Source of the DNA: Arcobacter venerupis
GTDB taxonomy: Bacteria > Campylobacterota > Campylobacteria > Campylobacterales > Arcobacteraceae
Reading direction: 5' to 3'
NCBI RefSeq assembly: GCF_013201665.1
Contig: NZ_CP053840.1
Coordinates: 1,302,001-1,366,000 of the forward strand
Length of the DNA: 64,000 bases
Under the pieces are notes generated by a model. The model searched no databases and was not told the origin of the DNA. It saw nothing but the letters and a program-made list of their open reading frames with translations. Each line of letters begins with the position of its first letter. Position 1 is the stretch's first letter. Shown in pieces: positions 26,797-35,558 of the stretch. The translations under genes were made by a program, and so were the position numbers.

Positions 26797-26800
26797 TATT

Positions 26801-27925
26801 ATGGAAAAAGAGCTACAACTAAAAGATTTATATGATGGTTTTAGAGATGCTAAAACCATAAAAGCATATAAACAGCTAATTGATGAAGACTTAAAAGATT
26901 ATGATGGAATTATAAATATCATGGAAGTGTGTGGTGGACACACTCACACTATTATGAAGTACGGAATTCCTCAATTAATAAATAAAAAAATAAACTTCAT
27001 ACATGGACCTGGTTGTCCTGTTTGTGTAATGCCAAAAGAGAGAATTGATAGTGCTTATGAGTTAAGTTTACAAGAAGATGTAATACTTGTAACTTTAGGT
27101 GATATGATAAAAGTTCCAGGAAGTAAGGGAAGTTTACAAAATGCAAGAAGCCAAGGTGCAGATGTGAGATTTGTCTATTCTCCAATGGAGTGTATAAAAA
27201 TAGCAAATGAGAATCCAAATAAAACAGTAGTCTTTTTTGCAATAGGATTTGAAACAACAACACCAATGACTTGTGCTTTATTGGAGCAAGTAATAAAACA
27301 CAATATTACAAATATACTTTTTCATATAAATCACATTACAGTTCCAGAAGTTATGCAAGTATTAGTGCAAAGTAGTGATTGTAAAATAGATGCTTTTTTA
27401 GGCCCATCACATGTGAGTGTTATTAGTGGAAGTAAGATATATGAAGAGTTTCCAAGAGATTATAATAAACCAGTAGTTGTGGCAGGTTTTGAACCAGTTG
27501 ATGTGATGCAATCAATCTCTATGATAGTAAAACAATTCAAAGAAAAAAGAAGTGATTTAGAAGTAGAGTATAAAAGACTTGTATCTTATGAGGGAAACCT
27601 AAAAGCCCAAGATTTAATGAATAAATACTTCAAAAAAGTTCCTTTTAAATTCAGAGGAATAGGAACAGTTGAAAATAGTGGATATGAACTAAAAGAACAA
27701 TATGACAAATTCAATGCAAAAATAGTATATAAAGAGATACTTCCCACACGTGAAGTTAAAGACAACAAAGCCTGTAGATGTCCAGATATTCTAAAAGGAA
27801 TAGCAAAACCACACGACTGTAAAATCTTTGGAACACTTTGTACACCAACAAATCCAATTGGTTCTTGCATGGTTAGTAGCGAGGGTGCATGTAGTGCTTA
27901 TTATAAATATGGTAATCTTTTATAG
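26801..27925 (+). CDS. hypD: hydrogenase maturation iron-cyano factor HypD
   Basis: 374 residues from the ATG at 26801; an upstream in-frame TTG inside hypC is rejected because hypC ends at 26796 and the protein then starts as in homologues. Motifs: VCGGHTH, HGPGCPVCVMP, GFETTTP and the C-terminal cysteines (CRCPDILKGI, CKIFGTLCTP, GSCMVSSEGACSAYY) that hold the 4Fe-4S cluster. It works with HypC, and with HypE/HypF-derived cyanide, to build the Fe(CN)2CO group. In a standard cluster hypE would follow; here other genes intervene. Confidence 0.95.
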   Translation: MEKELQLKDLYDGFRDAKTIKAYKQLIDEDLKDYDGIINIMEVCGGHTHTIMKYGIPQLINKKINFIHGPGCPVCVMPKERIDSAYELSLQEDVILVTLGDMIKVPGSKGSLQNARSQGADVRFVYSPMECIKIANENPNKTVVFFAIGFETTTPMTCALLEQVIKHNITNILFHINHITVPEVMQVLVQSSDCKIDAFLGPSHVSVISGSKIYEEFPRDYNKPVVVAGFEPVDVMQSISMIVKQFKEKRSDLEVEYKRLVSYEGNLKAQDLMNKYFKKVPFKFRGIGTVENSGYELKEQYDKFNAKIVYKEILPTREVKDNKACRCPDILKGIAKPHDCKIFGTLCTPTNPIGSCMVSSEGACSAYYKYGNLL

Positions 27926-27951
27926 AAAAGAGTAAACTGATTACTTTTATA
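27922..27951 (+). terminator. weak hairpin after hypD
   Basis: An imperfect stem between ATAGAAAAGAGTAA and TTACTTTTAT with two bulges and loop ACTGA. No clear T-run follows, so it may only attenuate. Confidence 0.3.
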
Positions 27952-27972
27952 AAACACACATAAGGTTATAAA

Positions 27973-28839
27973 ATGATGAATCAAAGTCTAGGTAAAAAAA
28001 TAGGTTTTATAGGCGCAGGTGTAATGGGTAAATCAATGATTTTAAATCTAATGAAAAAAGGATTTGAAGTAGATGTTTATGCAAGAGATAAACAAAAGAT
28101 TGAAGATATACTAGAAGCTGGTGCAGTTTTTCGTGAAAATATTCAATCTTGTGTAGAAGATAAAGATGTAGTAATAACAATAGTTGGTTACCCAAAAGAT
28201 GTTGAAGAGATATACTTATCACAAAAAGGTATTTTAAATAGTGCAAAAAAAGATACTTATTTAATAGATATGACAACAACAAGTCCAAATCTAATAATTG
28301 ATATTTATAATATTGCAAAAGAGAAAGGATTAAAGTTTTTAGATGCCCCTGTCTCTGGTGGAGAAAATGGTGCTAAAAATGCAACTTTATCTATTATGGT
28401 TGGTGGAGATGAAGAAGATTTTAATGCTTGTAAAGATATTTTTGAAGCTTTAGGTACAACTATTATCTATGAGGGAAAAGCTGGAAGTGGACAACACACA
28501 AAAATGGCAAACCAAATAGCAATCGCAGGAATCATGGCAGGAATTAGTGAAGCTATAACTTATGGAAAAAAAGTTGGATTAGATATTGAAACTATGTTAA
28601 GAAGTATCAGTAATGGTTCTGCTTCAAGTTTTCATATGACAAATACAGCTCCAAAAATGAATCAAAGAGATTTTAAAGCAGGTTTTTATATAAAACATAT
28701 GGTAAAAGATTTAAAAATAGCAAATGAAGAAGTTCCAACTCTAAAAGTATTAAAAGATGTATTAGAAATGTATGAGACATTAGAAAAAAATGGCGATGGC
28801 GATTTAGGAACACAAGCTATTTGCAAATATTATGAGTAA
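27973..28839 (+). CDS. NAD(P)-dependent beta-hydroxyacid dehydrogenase (3-hydroxyisobutyrate dehydrogenase/GLYR type)
   Basis: 288 residues. An N-terminal Rossmann fold (KKIGFIGAGVMGKSM), the substrate-binding signature LDAPVSGGENGAKNATLSIMVGG and the catalytic Lys in GSGQHTKMANQIAIAG place it in the beta-hydroxyacid dehydrogenase family. The exact substrate (3-hydroxyisobutyrate, tartronate semialdehyde, succinic semialdehyde or other) cannot be told. AAGG lies 8 nt before the first of two adjacent ATGs. It separates hypD from the McrCB genes and has no obvious role in hydrogenase maturation. Confidence 0.85.
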   Translation: MMNQSLGKKIGFIGAGVMGKSMILNLMKKGFEVDVYARDKQKIEDILEAGAVFRENIQSCVEDKDVVITIVGYPKDVEEIYLSQKGILNSAKKDTYLIDMTTTSPNLIIDIYNIAKEKGLKFLDAPVSGGENGAKNATLSIMVGGDEEDFNACKDIFEALGTTIIYEGKAGSGQHTKMANQIAIAGIMAGISEAITYGKKVGLDIETMLRSISNGSASSFHMTNTAPKMNQRDFKAGFYIKHMVKDLKIANEEVPTLKVLKDVLEMYETLEKNGDGDLGTQAICKYYE

Positions 28840-28861
28840 AAAATAAAAGAAAGAGTAAGTA

Positions 28862-28867
28862 TATAAT
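28862..28867 (+). promoter_or_regulatory. -10 box, leaderless promoter of mcrC
   Basis: A perfect TATAAT ending 5 nt before the mcrC ATG (TAATA spacer), with no close ribosome site. This gives the McrCB block its own promoter inside the hyp cluster. Confidence 0.45.
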
Positions 28868-28872
28868 TAATA

Positions 28873-30039
28873 ATGCCAAATATAATATATGAATATGAAG
28901 AGATAAAAGAAGAAAACTATAAAGATTTAAAAACACACATTATAGAAAATTTATCTCTTCATAAATATTTTAAGCTTGATTGGAAAACACTAAACGCTAG
29001 ACAATATTGTGGAATTTTAAATTTTGATAAACAAGATTTTTATATTTTGCCAAAAATAGCAAATCGTAATGATGAACAAGAGGATGAACAAAATCTAAAT
29101 ATATTTATCTATATGTTGATGTATGCTTATAATATAAATCTATCAAATGAACAAATAGCCTCTTGCCAAAATCAAGAGCACTCTATATTAGAAGTATTTG
29201 TTCAAATGTTTGCATCAAATCTTTTAAATGAATTAAAAAAAGGTATATACAAAGAGTATATCACTCAACAAGATAATCTTCCAGTTCTAAAAGGAAAATA
29301 TCTAATAAATGAAAACCTAAAATACAACTTCACAAAAAATAAAATCTATTGTGAATATGATGAATTTAGTCCAAATAATAGTCTAAATCAATTTTTTCTA
29401 TATGCAATAAAATATCTTCAAAAATTTGTAAAAGATAAAAAGCTTTTAAAACAGTGTGAACTAATATTTGATGAGGTTGAATATAAGTCAGTAGATATAA
29501 ATAAATTAGATAGGATTCATTTCAATAGATTAAATCAAAGATTCAGAACCAGCTTTGAAATAGCTATTTTACTTTTGAAACAATCAATTCCACTATTTAG
29601 TCAAGATAAAAAATCATTTGCTTTTTTGTTTGATATGAATATATTGTTTGAGAAGTTTATAGCTAGACTTGTAAAAGAGTTAGATGATAATGCAAAAATA
29701 CAAAATCAAGATAATTTCAATGATTTGACATTAAAGCCAGATATAATACTAAAAAAACAAATAATAGATACAAAATATAAAAAAATCAAATCAATAGAAG
29801 ATATAAAACAAAGTGATAAACTCCAAGTATTTGCTTATGGAGTAAATTATGGAGTTGATAATGTGATGCTTTTGTATCCTAGACATTTAGATAGTTTGAA
29901 TAAAACTTTGATTTTAGGAAAAGAAGAATATAAAAAAATAAATTTGAGAATAGTTTGTATTGATTTGGATTTTAATGGGAATAATTATAAAGACTATATT
30001 AATGAAATTAGGAAGAGGGTGGAGATTTTAAATGGATAG
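28873..30039 (+). CDS. mcrC: McrC-like subunit of a 5-methylcytosine-dependent restriction system
   Basis: 388 residues. The N-terminal half is the McrC beta-rich domain (ARQYCGILNFDKQDFYILPKI), the middle holds helices, and the C-terminal nuclease domain shows PD-(D/E)XK residues in TLKPDIILKKQIIDTKYKKI (D, then DxK). McrC is the cleaving subunit that binds McrB rings. It precedes mcrB here and overlaps it by 8 nt, whereas the order in E. coli is mcrB then mcrC. Probably functional. Confidence 0.85.
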   Translation: MPNIIYEYEEIKEENYKDLKTHIIENLSLHKYFKLDWKTLNARQYCGILNFDKQDFYILPKIANRNDEQEDEQNLNIFIYMLMYAYNINLSNEQIASCQNQEHSILEVFVQMFASNLLNELKKGIYKEYITQQDNLPVLKGKYLINENLKYNFTKNKIYCEYDEFSPNNSLNQFFLYAIKYLQKFVKDKKLLKQCELIFDEVEYKSVDINKLDRIHFNRLNQRFRTSFEIAILLLKQSIPLFSQDKKSFAFLFDMNILFEKFIARLVKELDDNAKIQNQDNFNDLTLKPDIILKKQIIDTKYKKIKSIEDIKQSDKLQVFAYGVNYGVDNVMLLYPRHLDSLNKTLILGKEEYKKINLRIVCIDLDFNGNNYKDYINEIRKRVEILNG

Positions 30040-31510
30040 AAAAGAATTATTTAGAGAATGGTTAAAAAATAATGGAATGTCAGCAAGTGTTCAAAGTAAT
30101 TATCCTTTATATATTGATGAATATATTCCAGCTATTTTAAAAGGCATAAATTTAGAGGTTAATAGTTTATTTGAAATAACAGATTTGAAAAAATTAGAAG
30201 ATATTTTAAATAAAATACAGATAGATTTAAAAGAAATTAATTTAGAAAAAAGTAGTTTTCCATCAGCTTCATTAAAAAAATATATAGAATATATTAAATC
30301 ATCATATAAAATTAGTAAAGACGAAAAATACAATATGAAAACAAAAAATATAATGCTCTATGGTGCTCCAGGTGTTGGTAAAACTCATAATTACAAAAGA
30401 TTAATTACTATGATAGAAGATGGTAATAATGAAAAAACTATTTTTGATACTATTTCTAAAAATGAAACTACAAATGATTTTGATAATTCTATTTTTGAAG
30501 ATATAAAAAAAGAAAAAAGAATAGAGTTTGTAACATTTCATCAAAGTTACTCTTATGAAGATTTTATAGAAGGGTTTAGACCTAGTGAGAATAGTCATAT
30601 AGAATTAGAAGATGGTATATTTAAACTATTATGTAATAAAGCAAAAAATCAAATCAAAGAAACAATATATCAACATATTTCTTTTGATGAAGCTTTTGAT
30701 ATATTAAGAACCCAATATATAGAAAACGAATTAGATAAAATATTTAGTGTTTCTAATGTTGAAATACTTATTCATGAATTTAAAGATAAAACTATAAAAG
30801 TTCAATCATCAAATGCAAAAGATACACAATATGTTAAGAAATCAGATTTAGAAACAGTTGTTCAAGCAATATTGAATAATGAAGTTCAAAAACCAAGTGA
30901 TATAAAAAACTTAGATGTTAAAAAAGATACTATCTCTTTAGGTGGGTTATATTATCCAATCGGTAAAAAGATTGTTGAAATAATTAATGAAAACAAAAAA
31001 GGCATAGAAGAAAAAGAAAAAAATTTCTATATAGTAATAGACGAAATAAACAGAGGAAATATCTCTAAAATCTTTGGAGAACTTATTACTCTTATAGAAG
31101 AAGATAAAAGAGATACATATGAAGTAACACTTCCATATTCAAAAGAGAAGTTTCAAATACCATCAAACTTATATATCATTGCTACTATGAACTCAACTGA
31201 TAAATCTATTGCAACTATTGATATAGCTTTAAGAAGAAGATTTACATTTTTAAAGATGAAGCCAAATTTAAATTTAGTTCCAGAAATTGCAAAAGAATTA
31301 TTTGAAAAGATAAATGAACATATTTCAAAAACAATAAATGAAGATTATAAACTAGGGCACAGTTACTTTATGAAGATAGAGAATGAAAATGATTTAGAGT
31401 TTGTGAAAAAATACAAAATCCAATCATTACTTGAAGAGTATTTTTATGGCGATGAAGAAAACTATAAAAAAGCAATATCAATTTTAAATATAAAAGAAGA
31501 TAACCAATGA
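30032..31510 (+). CDS. mcrB: McrB-like AAA+ GTPase of McrBC restriction system
   Basis: 492 residues. The AAA+ core is of the McrB type: Walker A GAPGVGKTHN (~111-120), VTFHQSYSYEDFIEGFRP (~168-185, a McrB hallmark), Walker B IVIDEINRGNISKIFGEL (~334), sensor motif ATMNSTDKSIA and arginine finger ALRRRF (~400). The first ~100 residues are not the E. coli McrB methylcytosine-binding domain; they look like a small all-helical unit (FREWLKNNGMSASVQSNY...YI) that recalls SAM-like/core-binding folds. Target specificity is therefore unknown. It overlaps the next gene by 4 nt (ATGA). Confidence 0.85.
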   Translation: MDRKELFREWLKNNGMSASVQSNYPLYIDEYIPAILKGINLEVNSLFEITDLKKLEDILNKIQIDLKEINLEKSSFPSASLKKYIEYIKSSYKISKDEKYNMKTKNIMLYGAPGVGKTHNYKRLITMIEDGNNEKTIFDTISKNETTNDFDNSIFEDIKKEKRIEFVTFHQSYSYEDFIEGFRPSENSHIELEDGIFKLLCNKAKNQIKETIYQHISFDEAFDILRTQYIENELDKIFSVSNVEILIHEFKDKTIKVQSSNAKDTQYVKKSDLETVVQAILNNEVQKPSDIKNLDVKKDTISLGGLYYPIGKKIVEIINENKKGIEEKEKNFYIVIDEINRGNISKIFGELITLIEEDKRDTYEVTLPYSKEKFQIPSNLYIIATMNSTDKSIATIDIALRRRFTFLKMKPNLNLVPEIAKELFEKINEHISKTINEDYKLGHSYFMKIENENDLEFVKKYKIQSLLEEYFYGDEENYKKAISILNIKEDNQ

Positions 31511-31863
31511 ATATAGAACAAATAGAACAACGAATCCAAAAATTCTCAGATGATAGAAACTGGGAAAGTTTTCACAATCCAAAAAATCTAGTTATGGCAT
31601 TAACAGGTGAAGTAGGAGAACTAAATGAGATATTCCAATGGCTAAATTTTGAAGAGTCTTTGAATCTACCTGATGATGTGTTAGAGCATACAAAAGAAGA
31701 AGTAGCTGACGTGGCTATTTATCTTCTTAGAATTTGCATGAAACTAGATATAAATCTTGAAGAGGCTATTTTAAATAAGATGACAAAAAATGAAAAAAAA
31801 TATCCAGTTGAAACATCTCAAGGTGGAAGTAAAAAGTATAGTAAGAGTAGGGAAGATAAATAA
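31507..31863 (+). CDS. MazG-like nucleotide pyrophosphohydrolase
   Basis: 118 residues, all-alpha. The metal-binding signature is visible: GEVGELNEIFQW (ExxE) and KEEVADVAIYLLR (ExxD), as in all-alpha NTP pyrophosphatases of the dCTPase/RS21-C6 type, which hydrolyse (d)NTPs to NMP and pyrophosphate. It overlaps mcrB by 4 nt and its stop is followed directly by the hypE ATG. It could clean up non-canonical nucleotides or serve with the restriction genes; both ideas are inference. Confidence 0.85.
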   Translation: MNIEQIEQRIQKFSDDRNWESFHNPKNLVMALTGEVGELNEIFQWLNFEESLNLPDDVLEHTKEEVADVAIYLLRICMKLDINLEEAILNKMTKNEKKYPVETSQGGSKKYSKSREDK

Positions 31864-32862
31864 ATGACAAAAACAATAACACTAGCACATGGAAATGGTG
31901 GAGCTGAGAATAATGAATTAATAAAAGAGGTTTTTTATGTAGCTTTTAAAAATGAAATTTTAGAGAAAAGTGAAGATGCAGCAGTTATTCAAAATGGAAC
32001 ATTAGCTTTTAGTACGGATTCATTTACAGTTTCACCACTTTTTTTTAATGGAGCAAATATTGGAAAATTAGCCATTTGTGGAACTTGTAATGACTTAGCT
32101 ATGATGGGAGCGAAACCAAAATATCTTACTTGCTCAGTTATCATTGAAGAGGGTTTTGAGGTAGAACAACTTGAAAGAATTGTGGCTTCCATGAAAAAAG
32201 AGCTTGAAATAAATGGAGCTATTATTGTAAGTGGAGATACAAAGGTAGTTCCTAAAGGTGCAGTTGATAAAATCTTCATAAACACTACAGGAATTGGAGA
32301 AATCTTATACAAAGGCATTAGCTCAAATAATATCACTCAAAATGACCTAATTTTAGTAAATAGAGACATTGGAGCTCATGGTGCTACTATTTTTGCTGCA
32401 CGAGAGGGAATGGATATGAATTCAGAGCTTAAAAGCGATTGTAACTCTTTATATCCACAAGTGAAAGCTTTGATTGATGCAGGTATTAAAATAACAGCTT
32501 TAAGAGATGCCACGAGAGGTGGAGTGAGTGCTGTGTTAAATGAGTGGGCAAAACAATCAAATATTTGTATAGAAGTAGAAGAAGAAAAAATTCCAGTATG
32601 TGATGAGGTAAAAGGAATTTGTGAGATGTTAGGTTTTGAAGCAACAAATCTTGCAAATGAGGGAACTTTTGTTCTTGCAATTCCACAAGAATTTGCAGCT
32701 AAAGCTATTGAAGTTTTACAAACATTTCCAGAGGCTTCAAAGGCTTGTATTATTGGGAAAGTTACAAATCAATATGATAAAAAAGTAATACTAAATAGTT
32801 CATGGGGAACAAAAAGATTTTTAGATACACCAACTGGTGAACTTCTTCCAAGGATTTGTTAA
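31864..32862 (+). CDS. hypE: hydrogenase maturation carbamoyl dehydratase HypE
   Basis: 332 residues. N-terminal LAHGNGGAENNELI, SFTVSPLFF, GTCNDLAMMGAKP and GDTKVVPKGAVD are typical of the PurM-like fold, and the chain ends PRIC, the invariant C-terminal Cys that carries the thiocarboxamide converted to thiocyanate. It supplies the cyanide ligands; its partner HypF is not in the window. Zero bases separate it from the MazG-like gene, so it is probably read on the same transcript as mcrCB. Confidence 0.95.
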   Translation: MTKTITLAHGNGGAENNELIKEVFYVAFKNEILEKSEDAAVIQNGTLAFSTDSFTVSPLFFNGANIGKLAICGTCNDLAMMGAKPKYLTCSVIIEEGFEVEQLERIVASMKKELEINGAIIVSGDTKVVPKGAVDKIFINTTGIGEILYKGISSNNITQNDLILVNRDIGAHGATIFAAREGMDMNSELKSDCNSLYPQVKALIDAGIKITALRDATRGGVSAVLNEWAKQSNICIEVEEEKIPVCDEVKGICEMLGFEATNLANEGTFVLAIPQEFAAKAIEVLQTFPEASKACIIGKVTNQYDKKVILNSSWGTKRFLDTPTGELLPRIC

Positions 32863-32906
32863 TTGGTTACTTTTAATAAATGGAACATTTTTAAAGGAGA
32901 AATTTT

Positions 32907-33248
32907 ATGCACGAATATTCAATAGTTCAATCTTTATTAGAAAGTTGTGAAGAACACGCTCGAACAAATGATGCAAAAAAAGTTACAAAAGTAGTAGTAA
33001 AAATTGGAGTTTTAAGTGGAGTTGAACCCGATTTACTTCAAACTGCTTTTGATACTTTTAAAGAACAAACAGTCTGTCATGATGCAGTTTTTTTGATAAA
33101 TCATCAAAAAGTGGTCATTGATTGTTTTGATTGTGGCACTATTTCAACATTAGAAAAAAATGAATTTTGCTGTCCAAAATGCCAAAGTGTAAATATCAAA
33201 GTTACAGATGGTGAAGAGATGTATTTAATGAGTTTAGAATTAGAATAA
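32907..33248 (+). CDS. hypA: hydrogenase/urease nickel metallochaperone HypA
   Basis: 113 residues, normal length. It begins MHEYSIVQSLLE with the nickel-binding His2, and has a zinc site of two pairs, CFDC and CPKC, near residues 73-95. HypA passes nickel with HypB to the hydrogenase large subunit. AAAGGAG lies ~7 nt before the ATG. Last gene of the hyp cluster; 175 bp of AT-rich DNA follow before the liv operon. Confidence 0.95.
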   Translation: MHEYSIVQSLLESCEEHARTNDAKKVTKVVVKIGVLSGVEPDLLQTAFDTFKEQTVCHDAVFLINHQKVVIDCFDCGTISTLEKNEFCCPKCQSVNIKVTDGEEMYLMSLELE

Positions 33249-33386
33249 CAGATATTTATTGAATTTGTATTTATTTAATAATTAGTAATAATATAATTAA
33301 AAGCTGTATATTTAATATCAAAATATATAAAATGTATAATTTTTGTATAATTTATTGTCTTTTTATTTCATAATTTCTTTTATAGT

Positions 33387-33392
33387 TATGAT
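33387..33392 (+). promoter_or_regulatory. -10 box of liv operon
   Basis: TATGAT about 31 nt before the livK ATG, in AT-rich DNA with periodic A/T tracts upstream. Ribosome site AAGGAG follows. Confidence 0.35.
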
Positions 33393-33423
33393 AGAATCAT
33401 ATAGAATTAATTAAGGAGTACAA

Positions 33424-34539
33424 ATGAATAAATTTTTAAGTATAGCTTTATCTTCTGCATTAGCGTGCAGTGCACTTGCAGCAAAAGAGATTACTGTTGG
33501 TGCAGTTATGCCAATGTCTGGGGCTGTAGCAGCTTATGGACAAGTTACAAACTTAGGTGTGGAATTAGCACATAAACAACAACCTACATTAAAAAATGGT
33601 GATACGATTAAAATTGTATTATTAGATAATAAAGGTGATAAAGTAGAAACTGCAAATGCTACAACTAGACTTATCTCTTCTGATAATGTTGTTGCTATTT
33701 TAGGAGCATTAACTTCTACAAATACAGCACAAGTTATTGCAATTGCTGATAAAAAGGGAATTCCTGTTATTGCTTCAGTTGCTACAAATGACCAATTAAC
33801 TGCAAAAAGAACTTATGCAAACAGAGTTTGTTTTACTGACTCATTCCAAGGTGAAGTTGTTGCAAATTTTGCAAGTAAAGAAGGTTATAAAACTGCTGTT
33901 GTTGTAGTTGACCAAGCACAAGTTTATTCTTTAGGATTAGCAAAAGCTTTTGAAAGTGCATTTAAAAAGAATGGTGGAGATATTGTTAAAGTTATCAAAG
34001 TAACATCAGGTGATAAAGATTTCAAAGCTGTAGTTTCTCAAATCAAAGAAATTAATCCTGACTTTATGTTCTTACCTTTATATCATCCAGAAGCTTCTAT
34101 GATTGCAAGACAATCTAAACAATTGGGTTTAGAAAAACCAATGTTTAGTGGAGATGGCGTTGCAAACCAAACATTTATTGATTTAGGTGGAGATGCAGTA
34201 AACGGATATATGTTTACAGATTTCTTCGACTATACAAATCCTCCTTCTCAAAAATCTGCTGATTTCGTAGCTTACCATGAAAAAGAAACAGGAAATAAAG
34301 AAGTTAACTCATTTACAGCATTAGGTGCTGATACTTATAATGTACTAATTGATGCAATGAATAGATGTGAAGACCCAACTGATTCTGTTTGTATTAATAA
34401 AGAAATTAAAAAAACAAAAGATTTTGATGGTGTTTCAGGAAAAATTTCTATTAATAATGAAGGTAACGCAACTAGATCTGCTGTTATTAAAGAGATTAAA
34501 GATGGAAAAGCTGTATTTAAAGCGACAGTTAACCCATAA
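33424..34539 (+). CDS. livK: branched-chain amino acid ABC transporter periplasmic binding protein
   Basis: 371 residues. A signal peptide (SIALSSALACSALA, cleavage before AKEITVG) is followed by a type I periplasmic binding fold: TVGAVMPMSGAVAAYGQ, GALTSTNTAQVIAIADKKGIPVIAS and LPLYHPEASMIARQSKQLG. It binds leucine/isoleucine/valine or a related amino acid. It is the first gene of liv operon and is separated from livH by a strong hairpin, which fits higher expression of the binding protein than of the membrane parts. Confidence 0.9.
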   Translation: MNKFLSIALSSALACSALAAKEITVGAVMPMSGAVAAYGQVTNLGVELAHKQQPTLKNGDTIKIVLLDNKGDKVETANATTRLISSDNVVAILGALTSTNTAQVIAIADKKGIPVIASVATNDQLTAKRTYANRVCFTDSFQGEVVANFASKEGYKTAVVVVDQAQVYSLGLAKAFESAFKKNGGDIVKVIKVTSGDKDFKAVVSQIKEINPDFMFLPLYHPEASMIARQSKQLGLEKPMFSGDGVANQTFIDLGGDAVNGYMFTDFFDYTNPPSQKSADFVAYHEKETGNKEVNSFTALGADTYNVLIDAMNRCEDPTDSVCINKEIKKTKDFDGVSGKISINNEGNATRSAVIKEIKDGKAVFKATVNP

Positions 34540-34557
34540 TTTTTATCAAAAAATTCT

Positions 34558-34589
34558 AAAAGCCTAACAATTTATTGTTAGGCTTTTTT
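34558..34589 (+). terminator. strong rho-independent-type hairpin after livK
   Basis: AAAAGCCTAACAA / TTGTTAGGCTTTT with loop TTTA and a T6 tract. It lies inside the liv operon, so probably partial termination. Confidence 0.8.
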
Positions 34590-34629
34590 GCAATTATAAA
34601 ACTAACTATTATTATTTTTATAATTGCAA
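34588..34629 (+). repeat. second inverted repeat between livK and livH
   Basis: A perfect 13-bp stem TTGCAATTATAAA / TTTATAATTGCAA, loop of 16 nt, starting at the end of the first terminator. It could stabilise the 5' end of the downstream message. Confidence 0.6.
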
Positions 34630-34659
34630 TTTTATAAATATTTAAATTCAGGAGATTTA

Positions 34660-35556
34660 ATGGATATATTAACCTTTATGCAACAAATGATAAACGGTTT
34701 TAGTTTGGGTAGTATGTATGCTCTTATTGCAATTGGTTATACGATGGTTTATGGTGTGTTAAGATTAATTAATTTTGCCCATGGCGATATAATGATGGTA
34801 GGTGCTTTTTTAGCTTATACTTTTATGGCAGTTTTTGATTTGCCATTTTCTATTACTGTATTATTAGCAGTTACTTTATCAGCTGGTTTTGGTATGTTTA
34901 TGGACAAAATTGCTTATAAACCCCTAAGAGAAGCTCCAAGAATCTCTTTGTTAATTACAGCAATTGGTATTTCATTTTTTTTAGAAAATACATTTACAGT
35001 ATTCGCAGGTGGAGTTCCAAGAGCTTTCCCTGTTCCTGAATATATGGAAAATATTTTTAATGTTGCAGGCGTTACTTTCTCAGTTGCTTCAATAATGGTT
35101 CCAATAGTTACTCTATTTTTATTAATTGGAATTTTATATGTTTTATATAAAACAAAATATGGAATGGCAATTAGAGCTTTATCTTTTGATATTAAAACAG
35201 TAAATTTAATGGGAATAGATGCAAATAGTATCATCTCTTTAGTATTTGGATTAGGTTCAGCACTAGCTGCTGTTGGTGGAATTTTTTGGGCTATTAATTA
35301 TCCTTCTGTTGAGCCTATGATGGGTGTTTTAGTTGGTCTTAAAGCTTTTGCAGCAGCTGTTGTTGGTGGTATTGGTTCAGTTTCAGGAGCTGTTGTAGGT
35401 GGATTTATTATTGGATTTACTGAAGTTGTTGTTATTGCATTTTTTCCAGAACTTGGTGGATATAAAGATGCTTTTGCTTTTGTTTTCTTGATTTTAGTAT
35501 TGTTATTTAAACCAACTGGAATTATGGGGCAAGATTTAGAAAAGAGTAGGTTTTAA
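34660..35556 (+). CDS. livH: branched-chain amino acid ABC transporter permease LivH
   Basis: 298 residues from ATG 34660, chosen because AGGAG lies 6 nt upstream; an earlier in-frame start would sit inside the inverted repeat. About eight TM helices; the segment NGFSLGSMYALIAIGYTMVYGVLRLINFAHGD is split by the family's hallmarks (G.LYAL-type helix, LINFAHGD motif). GGIGSVSGAVVGG is the cytoplasmic coupling loop. It forms the membrane channel with LivM. Confidence 0.92.
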   Translation: MDILTFMQQMINGFSLGSMYALIAIGYTMVYGVLRLINFAHGDIMMVGAFLAYTFMAVFDLPFSITVLLAVTLSAGFGMFMDKIAYKPLREAPRISLLITAIGISFFLENTFTVFAGGVPRAFPVPEYMENIFNVAGVTFSVASIMVPIVTLFLLIGILYVLYKTKYGMAIRALSFDIKTVNLMGIDANSIISLVFGLGSALAAVGGIFWAINYPSVEPMMGVLVGLKAFAAAVVGGIGSVSGAVVGGFIIGFTEVVVIAFFPELGGYKDAFAFVFLILVLLFKPTGIMGQDLEKSRF

Positions 35557-35558
35557 TT

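Noticed and set aside
26765-26800. Upstream start for HypD inside hypC
   Set aside because: Lies in the hypC frame overlap, and the ATG at 26801 gives the standard HypD N-terminus.
31989-32336. Long antisense open frame within hypE
   Set aside because: It is a shadow of a well-supported hypE gene with no ribosome site or recognisable family.
33249-33423. Small RNA gene between hypA and liv
   Set aside because: The 175 bp are AT-rich with promoter-like elements for liv, but no clear terminator or structured RNA was seen.
34624-34659. Earlier start for LivH
   Set aside because: It falls within the inverted repeat; AGGAG supports the ATG at 34660.
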